Source: JBEKHI01 sp050012355 (lineage in GTDB: Bacteria > Actinomycetota > Actinomycetes > Streptosporangiales > Streptosporangiaceae). Taken from it: a DNA stretch of 6,587 nucleotides. Where the stretch lies: assembly GCA_050012355.1 (NCBI GenBank), contig JBEKHI010000443.1, positions 1 to 6,587 of the forward strand. The letters run 5' to 3'. The translations under genes were made by a program, and so were the position numbers. The notes under the pieces were generated by a model. That model made no database searches and was not told where the DNA came from. It worked only from the letters and a program-made list of their open reading frames with translations. Shown piece by piece: positions 1 to 5,523 of this stretch (the stretch's first letter is position 1; each line of letters begins with the position of its first letter).

Positions 1-1
1 G

Positions 2-136
2 TTCCACCATCTGATCGCGATCCACGCGTGGGGCTGGACCGTCCGGCTGCTCCCCGGCGGGATGTGGGAAGCCCGATCACCCGACGGGAACACCGTCTAC
101 CGCAGCCACGCCCCGCCAGACCAGCTAGCGGCCTAG
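2..136 (+). CDS. C-terminal end of HNH endonuclease (13E12 repeat / DUF222-type), partial
   Basis: The open frame enters from the left edge and ends at TAG 134-136, leaving 44 residues. It begins FHHLIAIHAWGWTVRLLPGG and continues with a WEARSPDG stretch and a final SHAPP. The HH-L-I-x-x-x-x-GW pattern followed by a G-W/T-SPDG strand is the usual C-terminal end of the HNH nuclease domain in the actinobacterial DUF222/13E12 family, where the histidine pair belongs to the metal-binding finger. The catalytic front half of the HNH motif and the DUF222 domain would lie left of the window. These proteins are multicopy in actinomycetes and often sit in variable regions; their cellular role is poorly defined. 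The family call rests on a short tail, so it is good but not certain. Confidence 0.68.
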   Translation, partial: FHHLIAIHAWGWTVRLLPGGMWEARSPDGNTVYRSHAPPDQLAA

Positions 137-158
137 CCGCCCCGCCAGCCCGCAGCAA

Positions 159-198
159 GTCCAGCCGCCCGGCAAGCACGATAGCCAGGCGGCTGGAC
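159..198 (+). terminator. Strong hairpin after the HNH gene, probable terminator
   Basis: A perfect 11-base inverted repeat (GTCCAGCCGCC at 159-169, GGCGGCTGGAC at 188-198) starts 22 bases after the HNH stop codon. Inside it, GGC 171-173 can pair with GCC 184-186 past one C/A mismatch, leaving a 10-base loop. No T-run follows, which is common for GC-rich actinobacterial terminators. It lies between two plus-strand genes, so it would separate the HNH transcript from the photolyase. Confidence 0.55.
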
Positions 199-254
199 CG
201 GCATGTCTGATCGACACCCCTGACCGCCTCATCACGCTGGGCGGATAGGCCGGC

Positions 255-263
255 TGGCATACT
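255..263 (+). promoter_or_regulatory. Possible extended -10 promoter element of the photolyase gene
   Basis: TGGCATACT (255-263) fits the extended -10 form TGn followed by a four-of-six match to TATAAT. A start about 7 bases downstream would give a leader of roughly 29 bases before the ATG at 299. No convincing -35 hexamer is visible at 16-18 bases upstream. Weak evidence from motif and position only. Confidence 0.25.
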
Positions 264-298
264 GTGTCGCCGGAGACAAGAACTGTAGCTGGGGGACG

Positions 299-1603
299 AT
301 GGACGTCGCGATCGTGCTGTTCACCCGTGACCTGCGGGTGGACGACAACCCAATACTGGCCGCGGCGTCCGCTCATGCCCGCCAGCTGGTGCCGGTGTTC
401 GTGGCGGACCCGACACTGACCGTCCCGCCGAACCGCGCCAGGTTCCTCGCCCAGTCGCTCGCTGATCTGCGAGAAGAGCTGCGCGCACGCGGCGGCGACC
501 TGCTGATCCGCCGCGGCGACCCGGTCGCCGAGACCATAACGCTGGCGCAGCAGACCGGAGCGCAATCGGTATTCGTCGCCGACGATGTCACCCGATATGC
601 CGCACGCCGCTCGCGGCGACTGCAGGATCAGTGCGCCACGCATCGGCTCGCGCTGACGATGACACCGCAGCACGCGGTCGTACCCGCCGGGGCCGTGTCT
701 CCGGCGGGCGGCGGTAACTACCGGGTCTTCACCCCGTACTGGCGGTCCTGGTCCGCGGCGACCTGGCGACAGGAACACCCAGCGCCAGCGCGGATCTCCG
801 TTCCCGGCACCTGCGAGCCCGGAGACATCCCGCAGGTCAGCGACGGGTACTCCCCCGGTCTCGCGGCCGGGGGCGAACGAGCCGCCCGTGATCGTGCCCG
901 CCACTGGCTCGGCGGTCCAGTCAGCGACTACGCCGACACCCGTGACGACCTGGCTGCCGACGCGACCGCCCGGCTGAGCGCTTACCTGCGGTTCGGCTGC
1001 CTGTCGCCGGTGCGGCTCGCGCGGGCCGCGCTGGCCGTACCGGGCGGCGAGGAGTTCGTCCGCCAGCTCGCCTGGCGGGACTTCTTCCACCAGGTGACCT
1101 GGGCCTTCCCGCGGATCGCGGAGGACGACTACCACCCCGGGCGCCGGTCGTGGAAGGACGACCCCGGTGCATTGCAGGCCTGGCAGTCCGGACACACCGG
1201 GATCCCCGTCGTGGACGCCGGGATGCGGCAGCTAGCCGCCGAGGGGTTCATGCATAACCGGGCCCGGATGATCACCGCGTCGTTCCTGACCCGCACGCTC
1301 GGCATCGACTGGCGCCTCGGGTACCGGCATTTCGGCGCGCTGCTCGCCGATGGCGACGTGGCCTGCAACGCGGGGAACTGGCAGTGGGTCGCCGGCACCG
1401 GCAACAACCCCCGCCCCGGCCGGGTGCTGAACCCGCTGCGCCAAGCCCAGCGGTTCGACCCCGACGGCGACTACGTGCGCCGCTACGTTCCCGAGCTGGC
1501 GAGCCTGTCCAAGCACTACATCCAGACCCCCTGGAAACTCCCGCCCGGGCACCGCCGCCAGCTGGACTATCCACCGCCGATCTGGCCCGAAATAGGGGTT
1601 TAA
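299..1603 (+). CDS. phr: Class I cyclobutane pyrimidine dimer photolyase (deoxyribodipyrimidine photo-lyase)
   Basis: A 434-residue light-driven flavoenzyme that splits UV-induced cyclobutane pyrimidine dimers in DNA in the cytoplasm. The N-terminal antenna domain opens with VLFTRDLRVDDNP; the C-terminal half is the FAD-binding domain, with LAWRDFF (W259), LQAW (W295), TGIPVVDAGMRQL, HNRARM and the GNWQWVAGTGNN block. By alignment with E. coli PhrB the electron-transfer triad is W285, W338 and W361, and N357 matches the flavin-N5 asparagine; all are intact. The MTHF-contacting glutamate region of PhrB is replaced by an Arg-rich segment (about residues 100-112), so an 8-HDF (F0) antenna is more likely, as expected in F420-making actinomycetes. 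The start at ATG 299 gives the canonical N-terminus and has a G-rich stretch just upstream. The end is odd: after LDYPPPI the protein stops within six residues, whereas relatives carry about 20 more. Confidence 0.93.
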   Translation: MDVAIVLFTRDLRVDDNPILAAASAHARQLVPVFVADPTLTVPPNRARFLAQSLADLREELRARGGDLLIRRGDPVAETITLAQQTGAQSVFVADDVTRYAARRSRRLQDQCATHRLALTMTPQHAVVPAGAVSPAGGGNYRVFTPYWRSWSAATWRQEHPAPARISVPGTCEPGDIPQVSDGYSPGLAAGGERAARDRARHWLGGPVSDYADTRDDLAADATARLSAYLRFGCLSPVRLARAALAVPGGEEFVRQLAWRDFFHQVTWAFPRIAEDDYHPGRRSWKDDPGALQAWQSGHTGIPVVDAGMRQLAAEGFMHNRARMITASFLTRTLGIDWRLGYRHFGALLADGDVACNAGNWQWVAGTGNNPRPGRVLNPLRQAQRFDPDGDYVRRYVPELASLSKHYIQTPWKLPPGHRRQLDYPPPIWPEIGV

Positions 1604-1609
1604 AGCCCG
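1596..1609. repeat. Near-perfect palindrome over the photolyase stop codon
   Basis: The bases GGGGTTTAAAGCCC form a 14-base palindrome with one mismatched pair, centred on TTTAAA and covering the TAA stop. It has no loop, so it is not a typical terminator. It sits at the start of a locally A/T-richer stretch that departs from the surrounding composition. Function unknown; chance is possible. Confidence 0.3.
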
Positions 1610-1693
1610 TTTCATCACGGATGACCAGGCAAGGGGTAAGTAGAACCTGCGACGACCACGCTGCTCGACGTGTCAAGGCCGACAGGTAATCCC

Positions 1694-1699
1694 AGGAGG
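1694..1699 (+). promoter_or_regulatory. Consensus Shine-Dalgarno AGGAGG
   Basis: AGGAGG ends 5 bases before the ATG at 1705. It is the best ribosome binding site in the window and fixes the start of the small protein that follows; no other in-frame start competes. Confidence 0.8.
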
Positions 1700-1704
1700 C
1701 GGCC

Positions 1705-2076
1705 ATGACTCATCCCGATACGCACAGGCACGTCGAAGTCAAAAATGGTGACGAGTCGGTCGCGGTCGCGGAGGTGACAACGAACGCGGAGGCCGACGGC
1801 ACTGCCCGAGCGTCGCTGCGTGCGCGGGCCGGGCACATAATCCCCGGCAGCCGGGCAAGCCTAGTAGACGCCGTCATGGATCTACCCGAGGTGCAGGCCA
1901 GCGCGCGCCTGGAAGCCACCATTCCACTCGGCGACGGTGAATCACTCGACCGCCTGCAGGAGCGGACCGAGGACACTGAAGCACGCCCGGCTGGATCTAC
2001 CGCGCTGGTGGACGCGGATATACCGCCAACTGACCGGGCTCCAGGCAGCAGGCGGCCGGAAGATCCGGTCAGCTAA
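1705..2076 (+). CDS. Unrecognised 123-residue soluble protein
   Basis: I do not recognise a named family. The protein is hydrophilic and acidic, with no signal peptide or membrane segment, so it is probably cytoplasmic. Residues 1-30 (MTHPDTHRHVEV and on) are rich in H, D, E and T. The middle (about 36-100) looks folded: ASLRARAGHIIPGSR, then SLVDAVMDLPEV, then LEATIPLGDGESLDRLQERTED and an AGSTALVDADIP strand. The last ~20 residues are Pro/Arg-rich and probably disordered. The start is set by the AGGAGG site just upstream. The gene follows the photolyase by about 100 bases on the same strand but may have its own promoter. Its last 8 bases overlap the 3' end of the convergent sensor kinase gene. 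Coding is supported by the ribosome binding site and by codon bias typical of the neighbourhood; function is unknown. Confidence 0.78.
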   Translation: MTHPDTHRHVEVKNGDESVAVAEVTTNAEADGTARASLRARAGHIIPGSRASLVDAVMDLPEVQASARLEATIPLGDGESLDRLQERTEDTEARPAGSTALVDADIPPTDRAPGSRRPEDPVS

Positions 2077-3274
2077 CGTCGGCCAGTGCCGCACCGGTGC
2101 CCTGGGCCGACGCGTCGGCCGAGGGGATGGTGACCGTGACGGACAGGCCGCCGTCATTTCGGGGGCGGGCGGTGACGCTGCCCCCGTGGATCGCAGCGAT
2201 GGACGCGACGATGGTCAGGCCGAGCCCGGAGCCGTCGTGGGACGTGCGGTCGCTGAGCCGCTGGAACGGCTGGAAGATGCGGCCGACGTCGCCCGAGCTG
2301 ATAACCGGTCCGGTGTTGGCCACGGTCAGCTGGCTGCTGCCCGCGATGGTGCGGGTGCCGACCCAGATGTCGCCGGCGGCATGGTTGTACCGGACCGCGT
2401 TGTCGACCAAGTTCGCGATGAGGCGTTCGGCCAGCATCGGATCGCCGGAGATGACGGCGGGTTCCAGCGTGGCATGCACCCGCTGGCCGCTAAGGTAGGC
2501 CGTGTCGAGGACATCTTCGGCGGCCGTGGCCAGGTCGGTCTCCTGGCGGACGGTGAGCCCGCGCTCGTTGCGCGCGAGGATGAGCAGCGCGCTGATGAGG
2601 TGCTCGGCATGATCGACGGCGGTGCGGATGTCCGCCCCCATGGCCCGCAGGTCGCCAGGCGTGCTGTCCGGATTGTCCAGCACGACGTCGAGAGTGGCAC
2701 GCATGACGGCCAGCGGGGTGCGCAGTTCATGGGATGCGTTAGCGATAAACCGCTGCTGCCCCTCGAACGCGGCCTGCAGCCTGCCGAGCATCTCGTCGAA
2801 GGTCTCGGCTAGTTCGCGGAGCTCATCGCGGGGGCCTGTCGGCGCGACCCGCGCCGACAGATTGTGTTCGGAGGCGGCGCGGGCGGCCGTCGTGATCTGG
2901 TGTACCGGGCGCAGCGCCCGCCCGGCGGCGACCCAGCCGAGGGTAGCGGCGAGGGCCATGACCACGGTCAGCGTGATCAGCGAGTACTGCAGCAGATGCG
3001 ACAGCGTGAGGTCACGCTGGGCTTGCGCGCCCAGCTGCTGGAGGTACGAGATGCATCCGGCGACAATGTCCTTGTCGGGGTGGGAGCCCGGATGCTCAGG
3101 CCGGCACTGTGCCACGATGCTGGACGGGACGCTGCCAGGGGAAGCCTGCCCCGACGTCCCCAGCCGCGCCACCAGGGTGTAGCTGACCGCCACGACGATC
3201 GCTCCGCACACGGCGAACAGGCCGGTGTAGAGCAGGGTCAGCCGTGCCCGGACGGTCAGCCGCGGGCGGCTCAC
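2069..3274 (-). CDS. Two-component sensor histidine kinase, membrane-bound, HAMP-containing
   Basis: A 401-residue sensor kinase that would autophosphorylate on histidine and pass the phosphate to the response regulator encoded just upstream. Order of parts: membrane helix 1 (about 10-37), a short external loop (about 38-92) with C57 and C74 and several His/Asp residues, membrane helix 2 (93-117), HAMP (118-170), HisKA with SHELRTP and phospho-acceptor H182, then the HATPase domain with N-box LIANLVDNAVRYN (N292), an NTGPVI segment in place of the classical DxGxG, an F-box near FQPFQRL and the GSGLGL lid (348-353). I chose GTG 3274 over an ATG 117 bases upstream: the GTG overlaps the regulator's TGA (GTGA), has AAGGGG 8 bases upstream, and gives the normal short N-terminus (VSRPRLTVRARLTLLYTG). 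The tail overlaps the convergent 123-residue gene by 8 bases. The signal sensed cannot be read from the sequence. Confidence 0.93.
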   Translation of the reverse strand: MSRPRLTVRARLTLLYTGLFAVCGAIVVAVSYTLVARLGTSGQASPGSVPSSIVAQCRPEHPGSHPDKDIVAGCISYLQQLGAQAQRDLTLSHLLQYSLITLTVVMALAATLGWVAAGRALRPVHQITTAARAASEHNLSARVAPTGPRDELRELAETFDEMLGRLQAAFEGQQRFIANASHELRTPLAVMRATLDVVLDNPDSTPGDLRAMGADIRTAVDHAEHLISALLILARNERGLTVRQETDLATAAEDVLDTAYLSGQRVHATLEPAVISGDPMLAERLIANLVDNAVRYNHAAGDIWVGTRTIAGSSQLTVANTGPVISSGDVGRIFQPFQRLSDRTSHDGSGLGLTIVASIAAIHGGSVTARPRNDGGLSVTVTIPSADASAQGTGAALADVS

Positions 3275-3915
3275 ATCCGGTACCCCTTGCCTACAACGGT
3301 TTCGATCAGCGGCGGCTCGCCGAGCTTGCGTCGCAGCCGGGTCATCGTAACCGAGACGATGTTGCTGAACGCGTCGGCATGAGCGTCCCAAACGTGCTCG
3401 AGCAGTTCCTCCGCGCTGACTACCGCGCCGTCGGCGGCCAGCAGCATCTCCAGGATCCCGAACTCCTTGCGGGTCAGGGACAGCAGGCCGTCACCGCGGC
3501 TGGCCCGGTGCCTGGCGAGGTCCACGGCCAGGTCCCCGCGGCGCAGCACCGGCGGCGCGGAAGGCGCGCGGCGCGACAGCGCCCGCACCCGGGCGACGAG
3601 CTCGGCGAACGCGAAAGGCTTCGGCAGGTAGTCATCCGCGCCCAGTTCCAGCCCGTCGACTCGGTCATCGACGCCGGCGGCGGCGGTGAGCATGAGGATC
3701 CGCGGGCCGGAACCGGCCACCGCCCGGCACACCCGGTCACCGTGCACCACTGGCAGGTCACGGTCGAGCACGATCACGTCATAGGCCGTCTGCGCGGCGG
3801 CATCCAGCGCCGCCGCGCCATCGTGCACCGCGTCCGCTGCCATGCCGGCCTGACGCAGTCCCTGAGCGATCCGCCCGGCCAGCACCACATGATCCTCCGC
3901 CACCAGCACCCGCAT
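3271..3915 (-). CDS. OmpR/PhoB-family response regulator
   Basis: A 214-residue DNA-binding response regulator, partner of the kinase that follows with a 4-base overlap. The receiver domain (1-112) has the acidic pair E7/D8, phospho-acceptor D51 in VIVLDRDLPVVHG, T77 and K99 (YLPKPF). The C-terminal winged helix (about 122-214) shows LSLTRKEFGILEMLL, the SAEELLEHVWD turn, NIVSVTMTRLRRKLG as recognition helix and the terminal GKGYRM. MRVLVAEDH is the standard receiver start. An upstream in-frame ATG at 3945 would add ten residues and has no good ribosome site, so it is less likely. GGGGAG touches the chosen ATG directly, too close for normal Shine-Dalgarno use; a leaderless message or a start at the GTG two codons later are alternatives. 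Repeats at 3939-3977 suggest autoregulation. Confidence 0.93.
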   Translation of the reverse strand: MRVLVAEDHVVLAGRIAQGLRQAGMAADAVHDGAAALDAAAQTAYDVIVLDRDLPVVHGDRVCRAVAGSGPRILMLTAAAGVDDRVDGLELGADDYLPKPFAFAELVARVRALSRRAPSAPPVLRRGDLAVDLARHRASRGDGLLSLTRKEFGILEMLLAADGAVVSAEELLEHVWDAHADAFSNIVSVTMTRLRRKLGEPPLIETVVGKGYRM

Positions 3916-3927
3916 CTCCCCATCATG
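3916..3927 (-). promoter_or_regulatory. Possible -10 element giving a leaderless response-regulator message
   Basis: Read on the minus strand, CATGAT (3927-3922) is a four-of-six match to TATAAT and is followed by six bases (GGGGAG) and then the ATG at 3915. That spacing would put the transcript start on the A of the start codon. Leaderless transcripts are common in actinomycetes, and this would explain why the purine-rich stretch abuts the ATG. No good -35 is present; the repeats just upstream would fill that position, as in activator-dependent promoters. Confidence 0.3.
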
Positions 3928-3938
3928 CGCCGGCCAGC

Positions 3939-3977
3939 GTGACATCCGTACAACATCGCCGGTAGCGCTGATGTCAC
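3939..3977. promoter_or_regulatory. Candidate response-regulator operator: direct repeat plus inverted arm
   Basis: ACATC occurs at 3942-3946 and again at 3953-3957, start-to-start distance 11 bases, the usual half-site period for OmpR/PhoB-family regulators. The first copy is part of GTGACATC (3939-3946), which has an exact inverted partner GATGTCAC at 3970-3977. The cluster lies between the two divergent start codons and would overlap the -35 zone of the regulator operon. Binding by the adjacent regulator is inference from position and spacing. Confidence 0.45.
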
Positions 3978-4007
3978 CCGCCCCAGCGTAGAACTGCCGC
4001 CATGAAG

Positions 4008-4057
4008 CCAGTCCCATGCTGCCGACGGTCCCTACGGGGACGGCAGTGCGGGACTGG
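4008..4057 (+). promoter_or_regulatory. Long hairpin with UACG loop in the leader of the secreted-protein gene
   Basis: CCAGTCCC (4008-4015) pairs perfectly with GGGACTGG (4050-4057). Then come an A/C mismatch and two wobble pairs, CTGCC (4019-4023) with GGCAG (4042-4046), a 4-base left bulge, and GTCCC (4028-4032) with GGGAC (4037-4041) closing a TACG loop, a member of the stable UNCG tetraloop class. The wobble pairs favour the plus-strand RNA. It ends 33 bases before the ATG at 4091 and is not followed by a T-run. It may be a leader stabiliser, attenuator or terminator-like element; which one is not visible. Confidence 0.5.
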
Positions 4058-4090
4058 GAAGCGTCTGATCCTGTCGAAGGGAAACGCATC

Positions 4091-4495
4091 ATGCATGTCC
4101 AGTACCGCCGTGCAGCTCTAGCCGCAGTCCTGACCGCAGCTGCGGTCGCCGTTCCGGTCGCCGCCTTCGCGTCCGGTCCCGGCTCGCCGCCCACCAAGTC
4201 GGCACACTCGCCGATTAGGCTGAAGACGAAGTCCGCTGCCGGGGCGAGCAATTCCGGTGCCGCGTCGCAGCTATCCGGCGCACTCGCCGCGTCTGCCGGT
4301 ATCAGCCAGAGCGGACTTGATACGGGTCTGGCCGCCGCGAAGCGGGCTGGCGGCGACACTTCTGCGGGTATCACCGACTTCGCTCAGACGGCTGGTGTCT
4401 CGCACGCGACCGCCCAGCGGATCGTGTACGCCGTATTCGGAAAGAGCGGAGCCGGTGCCCCGGACAGGATCAAGGAGGGCGGATCCGGGCGGTGA
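4091..4495 (+). CDS. Small secreted Ala/Ser/Gly-rich protein, divergent from the two-component operon
   Basis: A 134-residue protein with a clear Sec signal peptide: MHVQYRR, a hydrophobic Ala/Val stretch (8-26), and an AFA cleavage motif, with cutting expected after A27. There is no lipobox cysteine and no C-terminal membrane anchor, so it should be released or held loosely at the cell surface. The mature part starts with a Pro/Ser/Lys-rich spacer (28-55), then two related segments, around SAGISQSGLDTGLAAAKRAG (68-87) and TAGVSHATAQRIVYAVFGKSG (100-120), each with an AG-[IV]-S turn followed by a helix. Start: ATG 4091 has GAAGGGA 8 bases upstream and makes the signal peptide N-terminal; the frame's earlier ATG at 4016 lies inside the hairpin and would add 25 non-signal-like residues. 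Position opposite the regulator suggests it is a target of that system. Function unknown. Confidence 0.8.
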   Translation: MHVQYRRAALAAVLTAAAVAVPVAAFASGPGSPPTKSAHSPIRLKTKSAAGASNSGAASQLSGALAASAGISQSGLDTGLAAAKRAGGDTSAGITDFAQTAGVSHATAQRIVYAVFGKSGAGAPDRIKEGGSGR

Positions 4496-4541
4496 TGCCA
4501 CACATCCCGGGCACTATCCGGCGAACGGTGCGGCAGCGGCC

Positions 4542-4575
4542 GGAAGGACCGACAAGCGCGATGCCGGTTTCTTCC
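4542..4575. terminator. Possible bidirectional terminator between convergent genes
   Basis: GGAAG (4542-4546) pairs with CTTCC (4571-4575) and ACCG (4548-4551) with CGGT (4565-4568); G4547 can wobble with a T, leaving one T bulged. The loop is 13 bases. It lies in the 103-base gap between the stops of the secreted-protein gene (4495) and the minus-strand gene (4599). There is no long T-run on either side, so the call rests on pairing and position. Confidence 0.3.
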
Positions 4576-4598
4576 TTGGTCTCCCTGACGGACGCCAT

Positions 4599-5507
4599 TC
4601 ACGAGCCGCTGGTCCAGGTGATGGCGAACCGGTCGAGCGTGTACCCGAACTGATTCACCGTCGGCTGGATGAAGTTGTCCTTGATCATCGACGTCGCCTC
4701 TTGCTCGGCCGCGGCGATCAGCGGATCCGAGATCGCCGGGTCGTGGACGACGCGGTCGAAGGCGAGGCTCTGCGCCTGCTGGTACAGCACGGACTCGGCG
4801 AACTGCGGGCGCAGCAGCACTCCGCAGCCGAATCCGGGATACGTCCAGCTGTGCTGGGTGCTCACCGGCTTGGACACGCTGGTGTCGATGCTCACGTCGT
4901 GCACCGACTGCGGAAGCTGCGGCAGCGGCAGGGTCAGGTCCACCGCCACGCTGCCCGCGCGGCCCGCCGCCGGCCGGGTCAGCACCTGAAGCTGGTAATG
5001 CCCGGTCGACGGCGCCCACCAGGACGAGCCCGGGTTCAGGTCGACGGTGGCCGAAGCCCGGCCGACCGCGTAAAACGTCGCGGAGTACCAGCACGGCAGG
5101 AAACCCACGTTCTTGCTGACGGTATGGGTGAACATGAAGTCGAAGTTCTCGGTGCCGAGCGCTGGCTTGGAGATGCCCTCGATGTTCTGCAGGACCCAGG
5201 GACCGAGATCGACGTTGGTGGTGGACCCGGTGGTCACCGACGTCCACGGCCAGCCGAACGTCACGTGCGGCAGGTGCAGGTTCACGCCGACCAGGTGCAT
5301 GCTCGCCGACAGCGCCGACACCACGACGAATATCAGCGCCCGCCGGAACACCAGCCCCAGCACCACCACCCCGACCGCCAGCTTGATCTTGACCCGCCGT
5401 GGCAGCCGCCGGCGCGGCGCGGGCTCCGGAGGCGGCGGCCAGCCGCGCGGCGGTGACCACTCGGGCGGGAGCCAGTCGCGGGTGCCGCGGAACAGCTGAC
5501 GAGCCAT
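4599..5507 (-). CDS. Single-pass membrane-anchored exported protein of unknown function
   Basis: A 302-residue protein I cannot assign to a named family. The N-terminal ~40 residues are cytoplasmic-looking, rich in Pro, Trp and Arg (DWLPPEWSPPRGWPPPPEP, then an RRRLPRRVKIK stretch). One hydrophobic segment follows (about 43-68), interrupted by an Arg pair at 55-56. The remaining ~230 residues should lie outside the membrane: many Thr/Ser/Val strands, aromatic patches (FGWPW, WTYPGF, FAITW), two cysteines (C139, C228) that could form a disulfide, and a helical stretch with ISDPLIAAAEQEATSMIKDNF (about 259-279). ATG 5507 has GGAGAG 7 bases upstream, 16 bases beyond the stop of the wall-hydrolase gene, so the two are almost certainly co-transcribed. 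An accessory, anchoring or channel role beside the hydrolase is inference. Confidence 0.8.
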   Translation of the reverse strand: MARQLFRGTRDWLPPEWSPPRGWPPPPEPAPRRRLPRRVKIKLAVGVVVLGLVFRRALIFVVVSALSASMHLVGVNLHLPHVTFGWPWTSVTTGSTTNVDLGPWVLQNIEGISKPALGTENFDFMFTHTVSKNVGFLPCWYSATFYAVGRASATVDLNPGSSWWAPSTGHYQLQVLTRPAAGRAGSVAVDLTLPLPQLPQSVHDVSIDTSVSKPVSTQHSWTYPGFGCGVLLRPQFAESVLYQQAQSLAFDRVVHDPAISDPLIAAAEQEATSMIKDNFIQPTVNQFGYTLDRFAITWTSGS

Positions 5508-5514
5508 GGGAACA

Positions 5515-5520
5515 CTCTCC
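5515..5520 (-). promoter_or_regulatory. Shine-Dalgarno GGAGAG of the membrane protein gene
   Basis: On the minus strand GGAGAG lies 7 bases before the ATG at 5507 and only a few bases past the TGA of the hydrolase gene, supporting translation from one shared message. Confidence 0.65.
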
Positions 5521-5523
5521 AGA

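Noticed and set aside
125..1195. Long minus-strand open frame of 356 codons opposite the photolyase gene
   Set aside because: It is Gly/Pro/Arg-rich, has no recognisable domain, and lies opposite a photolyase frame that is certain; long antisense frames are expected in GC-rich DNA.
1604..1704. Remnant of an insertion sequence or attachment site downstream of the photolyase
   Set aside because: The composition shift and palindrome are real, but there are no paired terminal repeats, target duplication or transposase fragment to support a mobile element.
1937..2812. Plus-strand open frame of 291 codons opposite the sensor kinase
   Set aside because: It reads across the kinase catalytic domains on the other strand and gives an RGD/GR-rich sequence with no domain pattern; a shadow frame.
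3275..3391. Longer start (ATG 3391) for the sensor kinase
   Set aside because: It would overlap the response-regulator gene by 120 bases and add an Arg-rich extension; the GTG at 3274 has a ribosome binding site and the usual GTGA coupling.
3244..3942. Plus-strand open frame opposite the response regulator
   Set aside because: Arg/His/Gln-rich low-information sequence opposite a fully conserved OmpR-family regulator.
4016..4090. Earlier ATG at 4016 as start of the secreted protein
   Set aside because: It lies inside the long hairpin, lacks a ribosome binding site and would bury the signal peptide 25 residues from the N-terminus.
4257..5456. Plus-strand open frame of 399 codons across the secreted protein and the minus-strand membrane protein
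   Set aside because: It runs through the intergenic gap and two better-supported genes, is Arg/His-rich without hydrophobic core, and has no ribosome binding site at its start.
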